Shown here: one piece after another, positions 19,511-29,011 of the stretch
How the letters are laid out: the number at the start of each line of letters is the position of its first letter
Numbering within the stretch: position 1 is the stretch's first letter
Assembly: GCA_000296795.1 (NCBI GenBank)
Contig: BAFH01000003.1
Span: 868,401-932,400 of the forward strand
Direction of reading: 5' to 3'
From: Candidatus Jettenia caeni
GTDB lineage: Bacteria; Planctomycetota; Brocadiia; Brocadiales; Brocadiaceae
Length of the DNA stretch: 64,000 bases
Notes under the pieces: model-generated
Databases searched by the model: none
What the model saw: the letters and a program-made list of their open reading frames with translations, nothing else
Told to the model about the DNA's origin: nothing
Made by a program: the position numbers and the translations under genes

Positions 19511-20830
19511 CTACAATAATTTTTTTTCTATAAGTTCTTTCAGGGTAGGTGTGCCTATTTCTTGCAGTTCATAGCGAACCCTATCAGTTGGTTTATCTAT
19601 AAAGATAAGCTTCCTTAAGTCAATGGGTGTGCCAATAATCACCATATCGCATGGAATACGGTGTATGGTTTCCTGTAACTCTTTTTTCTGGGAATGTCCA
19701 TAGCCCATCGCAGGCAACAATTTTCCTATGTGGGGATAATTTCTGAATGTTTCAGCAATAGATCTTATGGCAAAGGGTCTTGGATCGATAATCTCCCCTG
19801 CTCCATATTTCTCTGCTGCCAGGATTCCGGCGCCAAAGGCCATACCACCATGTGTTAAGGTTGGCCCATCCTCTATAACCAATACTCGTTTGCCCTTTAT
19901 CAGTTCCGGCTCTTCAACAGTTATCGGTAATGCAGCATCCACAATGATGGCGTCTGGATTTAATAATTTTACCTGCTCTTTCAGGCGCTTTACATTCTCC
20001 GGCTCCGCCGTATCTTCCTTACTTATAATGATACTATGTGCCATCAGGAGATTCGTTTCTCCCGGATAGTAGGTAATCTCATCTCCTGGACGGTGCGGGT
20101 CAACGATGGTAATATGCATATCGGGCACATAAAAAGGGATGTCGTTATTACCTCCATCCCAGAGAATAATATCTGCCTCCTGTTCAGCTTCTCGTAAAAT
20201 AGCTTCATAATCAACTCCTGCATATACCACCGTGTTGTGTTCTATATGGGGTTCATATTCTTCAATTTCCTCGATAGTACAGTCATGTCTTTTAAGGTCA
20301 TCATAGGAGGTAAATCGCTGTATACGCTGTTTGGCAAGATCACCATAAGGCATGGGATGCCTTATAACAACAACATTCTTCCCCAGTTCTTTGAGAATTT
20401 TGCAAACCTTTCGTGAAGCCGGACTCTTGCCGCAACCTGTCCTTACAGCACAGATAGCAATAACGGGTTTTTTACTCTTTACCATAGTTTGCCTTGCACC
20501 GAGGAGAGTAAACTGTGCACCTGCCGCATTCACAAGGCTTGCTTTATGCATAACATATTGATACGGCACATCGCTGTAAGAGAATACCACCTCGTCAATA
20601 GCATGGGATTTTATAAGCGTTATTAATTTTTGTTCCGGTTCGATAGGGATACCCTTTGGGTACAGTTTACCTGCTAATAAAGGAGGGTATTGCCTTTCGG
20701 CAATATTTGGTATTTGTGTTGCTGTAAATGCGATCACTTCATATTCGGAATTATCACGAAAGCACATATTAAAGTTGTGAAAGTCCCGTCCAGCCGCTCC
20801 CATGATAATGATTTTTTTTCTCTTTGGCAT
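19511..20830 (-). CDS. Cyclic 2,3-diphosphoglycerate synthetase-like P-loop GTPase
   Basis: The 439-residue protein starts at ATG 20830, chosen for a GAGGAGGG site just upstream. An N-terminal Rossmann-like half (KKIIIMGAAGRDFHNFN) is followed by a P-loop TGCGKS at residues 131-136. The sequence resembles the cyclic 2,3-diphosphoglycerate synthetases known from methanogens (GAAGRDFHNFN, the DVPY region, AVRTGCGKSP). Bacterial homologues often sit beside carbamate kinase and are of unproven function. Whether this one makes cyclic 2,3-diphosphoglycerate is unknown. Confidence 0.8.
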   Translation of the reverse strand: MPKRKKIIIMGAAGRDFHNFNMCFRDNSEYEVIAFTATQIPNIAERQYPPLLAGKLYPKGIPIEPEQKLITLIKSHAIDEVVFSYSDVPYQYVMHKASLVNAAGAQFTLLGARQTMVKSKKPVIAICAVRTGCGKSPASRKVCKILKELGKNVVVIRHPMPYGDLAKQRIQRFTSYDDLKRHDCTIEEIEEYEPHIEHNTVVYAGVDYEAILREAEQEADIILWDGGNNDIPFYVPDMHITIVDPHRPGDEITYYPGETNLLMAHSIIISKEDTAEPENVKRLKEQVKLLNPDAIIVDAALPITVEEPELIKGKRVLVIEDGPTLTHGGMAFGAGILAAEKYGAGEIIDPRPFAIRSIAETFRNYPHIGKLLPAMGYGHSQKKELQETIHRIPCDMVIIGTPIDLRKLIFIDKPTDRVRYELQEIGTPTLKELIEKKLL

Positions 20831-20856
20831 GTGAGCCCTCCTCTCAACCTTTCCTA

Positions 20857-21543
20857 TCATTTTTTTATCAACATATCCACCATTACATTCCATATCCTGT
20901 CAGCAATTACTTGTTCAGACAGCAATTGGCCATTCTTTATACAATCGATCATTATCCAGTTATTTTTTCCCTTCACAATTTCCAGAAAGGTTTGTTGAGC
21001 ATATCGCAGATGATGTATATCCTCTTCATGAATATCTTTTTTTTCATCTCCGAGATACGTGCGCTGTTCTTTCTTTTCAATAAGCCGGTACGCTATCTCT
21101 GCCGGTACATAGAGCAAGATATTCAAATGAGACCTTGGGACAGCAAAGATAGCATGTTCTAAGATATCCAACCATTGAAAAAATTTTTCTCTCTGAGCAG
21201 AATCACTGATTTTTCCTCCCTGGTGAGCCATATTATCACATACATAGCGGTTCGATATGATAATCTTGCCCTCTCTTAACCACGTATTCATTTGTTCTTT
21301 GCACTCCCATCGGTCTCCTGCGTAAAGCACTGATGCCAGGTATGGACTTACTATCTCTGCACTGCCAAACTCACCTTTAAGGTACTTTACAATCATATCG
21401 GCAAAAAAGGTTTTACCGTACTGGGGAAAGTCTGTAGTGACGGCAGGGTAACCCTCTTTTAGCAAACGCTCATACAAAAGCTTTGTTTGCACTGTTTTAC
21501 CACTACCATCGATACCGGTAATAACAACTAATTTTCCCCGCAT
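20857..21543 (-). CDS. dTMP-kinase-like nucleoside monophosphate kinase
   Basis: This 228-residue protein has the P-loop GIDGSGKT (residues 10-17), the TDFPQYGK segment with the DFP/Y type motif, DRW near the middle and ISNRYVCDNMAHQGGK, all thymidylate kinase features. A GGAG site precedes the ATG. It is the first gene of the operon with the GTPase-like gene 26 bp downstream and carbamate kinase. It may be the cell's thymidylate kinase or a paralogue serving the other two genes. Confidence 0.85.
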   Translation of the reverse strand: MRGKLVVITGIDGSGKTVQTKLLYERLLKEGYPAVTTDFPQYGKTFFADMIVKYLKGEFGSAEIVSPYLASVLYAGDRWECKEQMNTWLREGKIIISNRYVCDNMAHQGGKISDSAQREKFFQWLDILEHAIFAVPRSHLNILLYVPAEIAYRLIEKKEQRTYLGDEKKDIHEEDIHHLRYAQQTFLEIVKGKNNWIMIDCIKNGQLLSEQVIADRIWNVMVDMLIKK

Positions 21544-21759
21544 TCCATATTCTCCAATTTTCGTTTATCTCATTTTTCTGTACAGATATCTATTGCTTTA
21601 TAGCAATTTTATCGCTATTGTCAATATTTTATATCGAAACTATAAAAATTTGAGAGATTATCTTCTATGTTGACCTGAGAAGTAAAATCTGCTACATTTG
21701 ATATCCTGTTGAAAGTCCATAACGAATCCTTACTCTTTTCTAAAACACCGATAGAAACA

Positions 21760-23910
21760 ATGTCAGAAAACAGTTGTATATATGCAGAAAAAATCAGAAT
21801 AAAGATTTATACAATACTGCTCATCTCGATAAGTATAATAAGTTTTTCAGGATGTGGTGTATTTTCTAAGAAAGTTACCATTGATAATGTAGTGACAAAA
21901 ACTGATATTGAACTCCAGCGCAAGTTAGAGGAATGGACAGAACAGCTCTACTCTAACGACCCCACAGTAAGAAGCTCCGCGGCAGTTTCTCTTCTGGGTT
22001 TAAACCTTCTCCATGCACAGGAACCATTGGTAAAGATATTAAGGAATAATGGTGAGCGTGAGGATGTGCAGATATCTGTCATTAATGCATTTGGATTCAC
22101 CAAAGATGACCGCGCAACAGATATTTTGATCGATTTATTGGATAGTGAATCCGCTCCGATTCAAACTGCTGCAGCCGAATCACTTGAAAAGTTGAAAACA
22201 AGAAATTCTATACGAAAAATGTCTGAGACAATGCTCGATCCTAAACAGTCTATAAGTGTTAAGTTATTACTGGCAAAATCATTGGGCAATACAAATGACC
22301 GGGATGCTGTCGATCCCTTGATTAAAACGCTTTCAATGGATGACATCAGATTGAGACAAGTGGCCATGGAATCTCTGGAAAAGATTACGAAACAACCCAA
22401 CATGAATGATTCAGCATGGTGGAGAGAGTGGTGGACCCGTAACAGATCAAAAACACGTGAACAATGGCTTGAGGATATTGTATCAAAGCAGGAAGAGAAT
22501 ACACAACAGTTGGAATCAAAGATTGAGGAATTAAACTTCGAAATAGCCCAAAAGTTTATTAAACTGCTTGAAGTTCGGTCTGATAAAATGGACCCAAAGC
22601 CATTAATTGAGGCGATGGAGAGTGATTATCCCAACGTAAGGATATTTGCTGCAAAAGAATTGGTAAAGATTAAGGAACCATCAGTAATCAATGCATTAAT
22701 ACATGCCATATCAGACGAACAGAAGGAGGTTCGCATCGAAGTGGTTCAGGCACTGGGAGAAATTGATAATGACGATAGAGTCATCAAACCCTTAATTCAG
22801 TCTTTAAGCGACACGAGCCTTGCGGTCAGAAAAGAAGCGGCAAAAGCCTTAGGTAAACTGGGAAAACGTGAAGCAGAAGAAGATTTAATTTTAGCATTAA
22901 ATAATAATACCGATATCTCTCTTATATGTTCTATAATAGAATCTTTAGGGCAGATTGGAGATACACGGGCGGTTGATCCTCTTATTACTTTTTTAGGACA
23001 TAAAGAACCAAAAGCACGGGAATGCACAGCCGCTGCACTTGGAAAGATCCGTGATGCGCGCGCAATGGAGCCTTTAATTGCCGCCTTGAACGATGAACAG
23101 GAGCGCGTACGTTGGTATGCCGCTGATGGCTTAGGGAAAATTGGTGACCCTCTCTGCGTAGAATCACTTATCAAATTACTTTCTGACCCCAGTGCGCGGG
23201 TAAGAGAATCTGCCGTAACGGCGTTGGGACAGATAGGGAATCAACAATCGATAGAATCGTTATTAAAAGCGCTTCAGGACGTTGATAAACGGGTCGCAGA
23301 TCAAGCTGCCGAATCTCTCCTGAATATAAAAAAGATAGATTTTGAGGTTATGGATTCTATAGCAACTACCTTTTCTACCAACAAGGATTACAAAAGGGCG
23401 GAAATTATTTTAGAAAGGCAAATTGCAGAATATTCAACAAAACCAGAATTCAAAGAAGAGATTTTACAAGCTAAGATTAAATTAGCCAAAACACTCTTTA
23501 CCATGAAAGACCTTCAGAAGGCGCTTGGTATTTATGAAGAGCTGGTAAAACAATTTCCGGACGATGATACCATAAAAATCCATCTTATACAGTGCTTAAA
23601 AGAGATGAAACAATTTGATCGTGCCCTGGAATGGTATACCATTTGGATCAAAGAAACATCCCGAAATAATCAATTATGCTGGCAAGGCCGTTTGGATATC
23701 GCAAATGCTATGTTTGAACAAGGAAAGTATGAGAATGTAAAAAGCCTCATCGACGGCTTACAAGTGGAAGATCTCAATTTAGGCGGAAGCGAATTCAAGC
23801 AAAATTTTCAAAGTTTAAAAGACGTGTCCGTAAGGGAATTATTTAATTCAAAAACGGTAAGCCAAAAATCAGAATTGGAAGAGTCCTTAAATGTTGAAAA
23901 TAAAAAATAG
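21760..23910 (+). CDS. HEAT-repeat and TPR lipoprotein
   Basis: Starting at ATG 21760 the product has about 716 residues. A signal peptide ends in the lipobox ISFSGC, so it is probably anchored in a membrane facing the periplasm. About 15 PBS-lyase-type HEAT repeats follow (VDPLITFLGH..., AMEPLIAALND..., VESLIKLLSD... each with AAEALGKIGD-like helices). A C-terminal TPR-like helical part (KALGIYEELVKQFPDDD) follows. It probably scaffolds protein-protein contacts. It ends 26 bp before trkA on the same strand, so co-transcription is possible. Confidence 0.85.
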   Translation: MSENSCIYAEKIRIKIYTILLISISIISFSGCGVFSKKVTIDNVVTKTDIELQRKLEEWTEQLYSNDPTVRSSAAVSLLGLNLLHAQEPLVKILRNNGEREDVQISVINAFGFTKDDRATDILIDLLDSESAPIQTAAAESLEKLKTRNSIRKMSETMLDPKQSISVKLLLAKSLGNTNDRDAVDPLIKTLSMDDIRLRQVAMESLEKITKQPNMNDSAWWREWWTRNRSKTREQWLEDIVSKQEENTQQLESKIEELNFEIAQKFIKLLEVRSDKMDPKPLIEAMESDYPNVRIFAAKELVKIKEPSVINALIHAISDEQKEVRIEVVQALGEIDNDDRVIKPLIQSLSDTSLAVRKEAAKALGKLGKREAEEDLILALNNNTDISLICSIIESLGQIGDTRAVDPLITFLGHKEPKARECTAAALGKIRDARAMEPLIAALNDEQERVRWYAADGLGKIGDPLCVESLIKLLSDPSARVRESAVTALGQIGNQQSIESLLKALQDVDKRVADQAAESLLNIKKIDFEVMDSIATTFSTNKDYKRAEIILERQIAEYSTKPEFKEEILQAKIKLAKTLFTMKDLQKALGIYEELVKQFPDDDTIKIHLIQCLKEMKQFDRALEWYTIWIKETSRNNQLCWQGRLDIANAMFEQGKYENVKSLIDGLQVEDLNLGGSEFKQNFQSLKDVSVRELFNSKTVSQKSELEESLNVENKK

Positions 23911-23936
23911 TTCTATTTCAGGATAATTGTAATTAT

Positions 23937-25292
23937 ATGAAAATTCTTATTGTAGGTGCAGGTGCGGTTGGGTTTAATCTGGCAAAACAACTATCGATGG
24001 AAGGACATGATATTTCTGTCGTTGAAAAGGATTACGATCTCGTGAAACGAATTACCGAAAAGTTAGATGTCTCCGTTGTGTCGGGAAGTGCAAGCTCACC
24101 CACCGTTCTGGAGGAAGCAGGGATACAAAACACGGACATGGTATTGGCTGTTACGAATAGTGACGAGATAAATATGGTGGTCTGTACGCTTTCTCACAGC
24201 TATGGTGTTAAAACGAGAATTGCCAGAATAAGAAACCCCGAGTTTACTGATGAAAAACCCATTTTACACCAAAACGGATTTTATATAGACCACGTTGTAA
24301 ATCCGGAAAAGATTACCATTAATTCTATTATGGATATCATAGGCACTCCCGGGGCTATCTATGTCGCAGATTTCACAGAAGGGGATATCCTCCTGAGAGG
24401 ATTTAACGTGCCTGAAGATGCGCCCATAGCAGGAAAGAGACTTTCCGAGTTAAAGGAGGTAGAATCAACAGATTCTTTTCTTATTGTTGCTATTCAGCGA
24501 AATGATGAGATGGTTATTCCAACCGGTGAGACAAAGCTGCTGCCTCGTGACAATATTTTCGTACTGGTAGCCAAAGAGGCATTGCCTTTCTTCTTGCCTA
24601 TGGTCAACAGACGGGCAGATGAGGTTGAAAAGATCGTTATTTATGGCGCAAATCGCATCAGTCTTGAACTGGCAAAAAAATTAGAAGATCATAAGATCAG
24701 CGTTACCATAATTGAACCGGATAAAGAAAAAACACAACAAGCTGCTGCAGTTCTCGACCGGACCATTATCCTTCAGGGAAATGGTCTGGATGTTGACCTT
24801 CTCAAAGAATCATCTATTGATATTACTGATTTTTTCGTAGCTTTATCAGAAAACGAGCAGACTAATATCTTATCTGCATTATTAGCCAAGAGACTTGGCG
24901 CAAGAAAAGCGATTGTACTTACCGAAGAGCCTGCATTTGTACCTATTATCAATTCATTGGGTATGGATATCGTCATTAATCCAAGATTAATTACCGTGGG
25001 GTCTATCCTGCAGCATATCCGGCGGGGACATACACTTTCTGTTGTAAAATTTCAACATAGTGAGGCGGAGGCTATGGAATTTATTGCTGATAAAGATTCA
25101 AAGGTTGTAGGTAAACCGATTCGGGAAATACCCTTTCCCCAAGGCTCTATTCTTGGAGCTATTGTGCGTGAAGGCACGATGCAGATACCAAGAGGCAATA
25201 CCATTATAAACCCAGGAGAAAGTGTCATTGTCTTTGCTCTCCCGAACGCCATTGAGAAAATTCAATCCCTTTTTTCCAGTAAAAAAGATTGA
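23937..25292 (+). CDS. trkA: Trk potassium uptake regulatory subunit TrkA
   Basis: TrkA is the cytoplasmic gating ring of the TrkH potassium channel. The 451-residue protein has the classic duplicated RCK layout: RCK_N with the NAD-binding GAGAVGFNLA (residues 7-16), RCK_C, then a second RCK_N (IYGANRISLELAKKL) and RCK_C. Length is that of standard TrkA. The gene is followed after 31 bp by trkH. Confidence 0.95.
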   Translation: MKILIVGAGAVGFNLAKQLSMEGHDISVVEKDYDLVKRITEKLDVSVVSGSASSPTVLEEAGIQNTDMVLAVTNSDEINMVVCTLSHSYGVKTRIARIRNPEFTDEKPILHQNGFYIDHVVNPEKITINSIMDIIGTPGAIYVADFTEGDILLRGFNVPEDAPIAGKRLSELKEVESTDSFLIVAIQRNDEMVIPTGETKLLPRDNIFVLVAKEALPFFLPMVNRRADEVEKIVIYGANRISLELAKKLEDHKISVTIIEPDKEKTQQAAAVLDRTIILQGNGLDVDLLKESSIDITDFFVALSENEQTNILSALLAKRLGARKAIVLTEEPAFVPIINSLGMDIVINPRLITVGSILQHIRRGHTLSVVKFQHSEAEAMEFIADKDSKVVGKPIREIPFPQGSILGAIVREGTMQIPRGNTIINPGESVIVFALPNAIEKIQSLFSSKKD

Positions 25293-25323
25293 GTAAACAT
25301 CCACCGATTAGAGCACCTCACTT

Positions 25324-26805
25324 ATGAATATTCCTATAGTATTATATACAGTAGGCAATCTCATACTTATGCTAGCCGGTATCCTGGTTGTCCCCTTGGG
25401 TGTGTCCCTGTATTACAAAGATATTGCTGCTATGTGGGCATTTGTTTACACGATAATCATTACCGGCATCCTGGGTGGATTCAGTAAGATATTTTTAAGA
25501 AAAAAGGCTGAGGCCATCGGTATCCGAGAGGGTATTGCCATTGTGACGTTTAGCTGGATCGTATGTATCTTTTTGGGCGCCCTTCCTTTTTGGTATTCTG
25601 GTGTATGTACAACCTATTGCGATGCCGTCTTCGAAACGACCAGCGGTTTTACGACAACAGGGTCGTCCATTTTTAAAGACGTCGAAGTATTACCCCATAG
25701 CATTCTTTTCTGGAGGGCGTTTACTAATTGGCTCGGTGGTATGGGTATTATTGTTATTTTCGTTGCCTTACTGCCTGCAATGGGTGTTACTGGATATCAG
25801 CTCTTTAGCGCCGAAGTAAGCGGCCCAACTGCCGATAAATTAAAACCTAGAATTGGTGAAACAGCAAAACTGCTCTGGATGATATATCTTGTCATTACTG
25901 TCTCTATGATGATATTGCTCGTCTGTGGTGGTATGCCTATTTTTGATTCAATTTGTCAGACATTCACAACGGTATCTACTGGTGGGTTTGCTATAAAGAA
26001 CACGAGCACTGCATATTATAATAGTTTATACGTGGAAATTGTTACTGCGGCCTTTATGTTTCTTTGCGGATGTAGCTTTGCACTTTACTATAAATGTTTT
26101 CAGAAAGAGTTTAAGAAAATCTTCAAAAATTCTGAACTTCGATTCTTTGCAGGTCTTATATTAACAGCAATCTTATTTATCGCACTGATACTATATTTTA
26201 ACTGGCAAAAATACCCAAATATTGAGGTCAAAAACCGTTATAATGACTTAGGGAATGCTTTTCGATATAGCTTTTTCCAAGTAATAACCGTTTGTACCGG
26301 AACTGGTCATGTTTCCGCTGATTTTGATTTATGGCCCGATATTTGCCGCTTCTTACTCATTTTATTAATGTTCATTGGCGCATGTGCCGGTTCTACTGGC
26401 GGTGGTATAAAATGTGTGAGAATATTGTTGTTACTGAAATCAAGTATGAGAGAATTGGTCCGTGTATTAAGGCCGAGAATGGTAAAACATGTAAAGATCA
26501 ATGGCGAATCAGTAAGCGAAGAAATCATTACGGAAAGTTCAGTATTCTTTGTTGTATATTTAGGATTCTTTGGTATCTGTTCGCTTGCATTAATGGCGTT
26601 AAATACTGATATGATTACAGCTTTTTCCGCCGTAGCAACGTGTATGGCGAATTGCGGGCCGGGACTGGCAAAAGTGGGTCCAATGGCTAACTTTAGTGAT
26701 ATGAGTTATACCGGTAAGTGGATATTAAGTTTTTGTATGCTTTTAGGCAGGTTAGAAATTTATAGCTTAATACTTCTATTTTTACCTATCCTGTGGAAAC
26801 GTTAG
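25324..26805 (+). CDS. trkH: Trk potassium uptake channel subunit TrkH
   Basis: The 493-residue membrane protein has about ten to twelve hydrophobic segments and the four pore-loop repeats of the TrkH/KtrB family: TTSGFTTTGSSI, TVSTGGFA, TVCTGTGHVSAD and ATCMANCGPGL, each with the selectivity glycine. It lets K+ in under control of TrkA encoded just upstream. The start ATG follows the trkA stop by 31 bp. Confidence 0.95.
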   Translation: MNIPIVLYTVGNLILMLAGILVVPLGVSLYYKDIAAMWAFVYTIIITGILGGFSKIFLRKKAEAIGIREGIAIVTFSWIVCIFLGALPFWYSGVCTTYCDAVFETTSGFTTTGSSIFKDVEVLPHSILFWRAFTNWLGGMGIIVIFVALLPAMGVTGYQLFSAEVSGPTADKLKPRIGETAKLLWMIYLVITVSMMILLVCGGMPIFDSICQTFTTVSTGGFAIKNTSTAYYNSLYVEIVTAAFMFLCGCSFALYYKCFQKEFKKIFKNSELRFFAGLILTAILFIALILYFNWQKYPNIEVKNRYNDLGNAFRYSFFQVITVCTGTGHVSADFDLWPDICRFLLILLMFIGACAGSTGGGIKCVRILLLLKSSMRELVRVLRPRMVKHVKINGESVSEEIITESSVFFVVYLGFFGICSLALMALNTDMITAFSAVATCMANCGPGLAKVGPMANFSDMSYTGKWILSFCMLLGRLEIYSLILLFLPILWKR

Positions 26806-26855
26806 AATTTCTGTTGACTCACAAAAAACGTGATGATATACTTTAAATCTCTTAT

Positions 26856-26932
26856 GGGCGATTAGCTCAATTGGCTAGAGCACTTGCCTTACAAGCAAGG
26901 GGTCATAGGTTCGAGTCCTATATCGCCCACCA
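26856..26932 (+). tRNA. tRNA-Val (anticodon TAC)
   Basis: The acceptor pairs GGGCGAT with ATCGCCC, followed by discriminator A and an encoded CCA. The D arm AGCTCAATTGGCTAGAGC is normal. The anticodon stem CTTGC/GCAAG holds the loop CTTACAA (anticodon TAC, 26890-26892), and the T arm contains GGTTCGAGTCC. Confidence 0.95.
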
Positions 26933-26969
26933 TTATTATGATGAAAGGTTTTATCGCTCTATAAAATAA

Positions 26970-27043
26970 GGGGCCGTAGCTCAATTGGTTAGAGTACCAG
27001 ACTGTCGATCTGGATGTTGCGGGTTCGAGTCCCGTCGGCCTCG
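26970..27043 (+). tRNA. tRNA-Asp (anticodon GTC)
   Basis: The acceptor GGGGCCG pairs with CGGCCTC (one G-U). The anticodon stem CCAGA/TCTGG holds the loop CTGTCGA (GTC). The T arm is GCGGGTTCGAGTCCCGT. CCA is not encoded, unlike the tRNA-Val 37 bp upstream. Its 3' end is duplicated at 29012. Confidence 0.95.
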
Positions 27044-27071
27044 TTTTATACTTTGGTATTATTAGATTTAC
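27019..27071 (+). repeat. att-like direct repeat, copy at tRNA-Asp 3' end
   Basis: GCGGGTTCGAGTCCCGT, then CGGCCTCGTTTTAT and GTATTATTAGATTTAC. It matches 29012-29062 with a 2-base deletion and three substitutions. It covers the T arm and acceptor of tRNA-Asp plus 28 bp downstream. Confidence 0.75.
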
Positions 27072-27500
27072 AAATTGAATTTTACTTCTGTTGACAGCTT
27101 GGTGACGATCACCCCTTTTAGAAATAGCATTGTAACATCAACTTTTACATTTCTACGCCTGAATGAGCATATCCTTCTGTTATCTTTATGTTGCTGTATT
27201 TCCCAAGACCCTTGTGATACATTAAAAAGCAAAATACCCTTATTGATTAACTGTGATGCTACGCTATGCCTTGTAGCATCGTAAAGCCTGACTGACGTAT
27301 CACAATATCTACCCTTTCCCTGACTGCGTTCCCATATGCATCAAGATAATTTACAATAAGAAGCTCTAAAGTATTTGTCATTGCAAGGGGTTTTTCCCGA
27401 AGCAATCTTTTCTCAACTATTCAAGAGATTGCTTCGGACACTACCCTCGCAATGACAAGTTAAGCACAGCAACACGGACAAGCCATGCCCCTGTAGGGAT
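27072..27500. other. Decayed sequence at the left of the tRNA-Asp island, with nested inverted repeat
   Basis: I see no intact gene. A minus-strand stretch reads LIVNYLDAYGNAVRERVDIV before stops, a possible coding relic. A nested inverted repeat spans 27376-27458: outer arms TTGTCATTGC and GCAATGACAA, inner arms CCGAAGCAATCT and AGATTGCTTCGG. Confidence 0.55.
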
Positions 27501-27512
27501 CGTTTGCTGTGT

Positions 27513-27698
27513 TTAACTCGATAGCCTTATAGCCATTTCAGAATTGGTACTTCTTTTCTTATTTACAATTTCATTTATCGTCCTAAATGTAGCATGAATC
27601 TCTTTTGCCAAATGTGATTGAGTCATCCCTAAAGGTTTCATAAAATCTTCTTTTAAGATCTCTCCTGGATGTGTTGGTTTTCTTATTAAATCAACCAT
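27513..27698 (-). pseudogene. higA: Truncated HigA-family (XRE) antitoxin
   Basis: The 61-residue frame from ATG 27698 reads RKPTHPGEILKEDFMKPLGM, the HigA N-terminus, then the helix-turn-helix TQSHLAKEIHATFRTINEIV. It stops right after MAIRLSS, where full-length members (about 95-105 residues) continue AIRLSKFFGT. The lost C-terminus coincides with the edge of the 27376-27458 repeat. No HigB toxin is adjacent. Confidence 0.8.
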
Positions 27699-27809
27699 AT
27701 TCTTACCTTCTGTCAATGATAATCTGTAATTTCAACATCATAAAGGAAGAATTAAATAAAATATAACGGGATCCAAGAATATTCTTAACAAAAATAAAAC
27801 TGAAAAACC

Positions 27810-28295
27810 TTACCTGAACTTTTTTAAAAACTCTATAAATATTTCTTCTTTTATTCGGTATCCTTTCTCGATCAATTCAAGTAATAAAGCTTCCATTTTT
27901 ATTTTGTCAAGTTTGCCATTCTTGTATGAATCCCACAATATACCAAGTGTCCCTTTGGGATTAAGCCCTTTAAATCGCGCAACAGTCCTTGCTTTCGATT
28001 CGTCTATAAATATTCTCTCAATATTCTCTCTCACTGCAAGGCTTATTACTGCCTTTTCTCCATCACCAAGAAATTCCGGCAAATCTTTTAGAATAGTAAC
28101 TCGATAAGAAATTATATTTTTATTTTCGAAATATCGTAGTATCAGTTGTGCGTCTTCTTTTTTTCTTTTGATACCGTTCTTAATCTCTAATTCTACCTGG
28201 GAAGGAATATAAAGAGTGTAATTATCAAGAAGATTAATTTGACCTATTTTGGCAAGAAATATAAGGGGTGATGCATTACATACAACCTCATGCAT
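27810..28295 (-). CDS. PIN-domain (DUF3368) putative VapC-like toxin
   Basis: The 161-residue protein begins MHEVVCNASPLIFLAKIG with the early acidic/Asn-Ser-Pro PIN signature. It continues with GDGEKAVISLAVRE and FIDESKARTVAR, the second and third acidic clusters, and GTLGILWDSYKNG of DUF3368 proteins. Such proteins are predicted RNases. The ATG abuts the stop of the UPF0175 gene, so both are co-translated as a toxin-antitoxin pair. The first catalytic position reads N (CNASP) where many PIN proteins have D, as is usual in the DUF3368 branch. Confidence 0.85.
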   Translation of the reverse strand: MHEVVCNASPLIFLAKIGQINLLDNYTLYIPSQVELEIKNGIKRKKEDAQLILRYFENKNIISYRVTILKDLPEFLGDGEKAVISLAVRENIERIFIDESKARTVARFKGLNPKGTLGILWDSYKNGKLDKIKMEALLLELIEKGYRIKEEIFIEFLKKFR

Positions 28296-28577
28296 TTATT
28301 TTAGGTCCTCAATCAGACTCTCCATGGTATAGTCGATATGTATATCGGCCTTTTTTAATTTATCTATTATGTCCCATATATCTAAAGAAAGCATTTCAGC
28401 AGCCTTCTGAAGGGTAATTTTACGGTTTCTATAAAGTTCGAGGATATTCTTTTCATTCAACAACTCAATACCTTCATTTATCACCTTGTTAACAAGGTCG
28501 TCAACCTCCATACCATGTATTTTTGAAGCTTTTTCCACTTTTTTATATAAATTATCGCTAAGTTTAACTACCTTCAT
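28296..28577 (-). CDS. UPF0175-family putative antitoxin
   Basis: The 93-residue protein has an N-terminal DNA-binding-like helix region (KLSDNLYKKVEKASKIHG) and the UPF0175 core (YRNRKITLQKAAEMLSLDIWDIIDKLKKADI) that resembles a helix-turn-helix. It directly precedes the DUF3368 PIN gene. UPF0175/DUF3368 pairs are widespread, especially in archaea and thermophilic bacteria. Confidence 0.85.
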   Translation of the reverse strand: MKVVKLSDNLYKKVEKASKIHGMEVDDLVNKVINEGIELLNEKNILELYRNRKITLQKAAEMLSLDIWDIIDKLKKADIHIDYTMESLIEDLK

Positions 28578-28821
28578 CTTTTCATCCCTGGAATTAACTC
28601 TTATTTTCAGCCTTGTAAATTACCTTATTTATAATGCTCAAAATCTTACTGTCAATGCAAACTTAAGGTATAATATCAACTCCATTTATATACGTCAATT
28701 ACAATAGTATAATTAAGATGGTATGCATCGAAAAATGGGAAGAAAATAGATCTATAAATACATACTCGATATCTCTGTGATTCGTTCGTTTACTGTGACC
28801 AAGTTGTGACTGAATATAACG

Positions 28822-28849
28822 GAAAGGCTTTGTTGCAACAAAGCCTTTC
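28822..28849. repeat. Perfect 28-bp palindrome made of IS5-type end sequence
   Basis: GAAAGGCTTTGTTG joined to CAACAAAGCCTTTC. The inner GGCTTTGTTGC/GCAACAAAGCC is the same as the outer 11 bases of the IS at 6888-8038, placed head to head. No T-run follows, so a terminator is less likely than an IS-end relic. Confidence 0.7.
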
Positions 28850-29011
28850 TAAAGTATAGTAAGCTTCCACTATTGGCTTGTTAAGTCAATTGGCCTTTAT
28901 GCCAATAAGCTAATTCTATGTTTATAGAGTTGGTGACACATTGGTAATGCTATTTTAAGGGTATCAAAAATCATAAGTTTTTTAATATCAAATACATAAA
29001 AAACTAAGAGG

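Noticed and set aside
27075-27284. 69-codon plus-strand frame after tRNA-Asp
   Set aside because: Low-complexity look, no ribosome binding site, and it overlaps the att-like repeat. The opposite strand shows a better coding relic.
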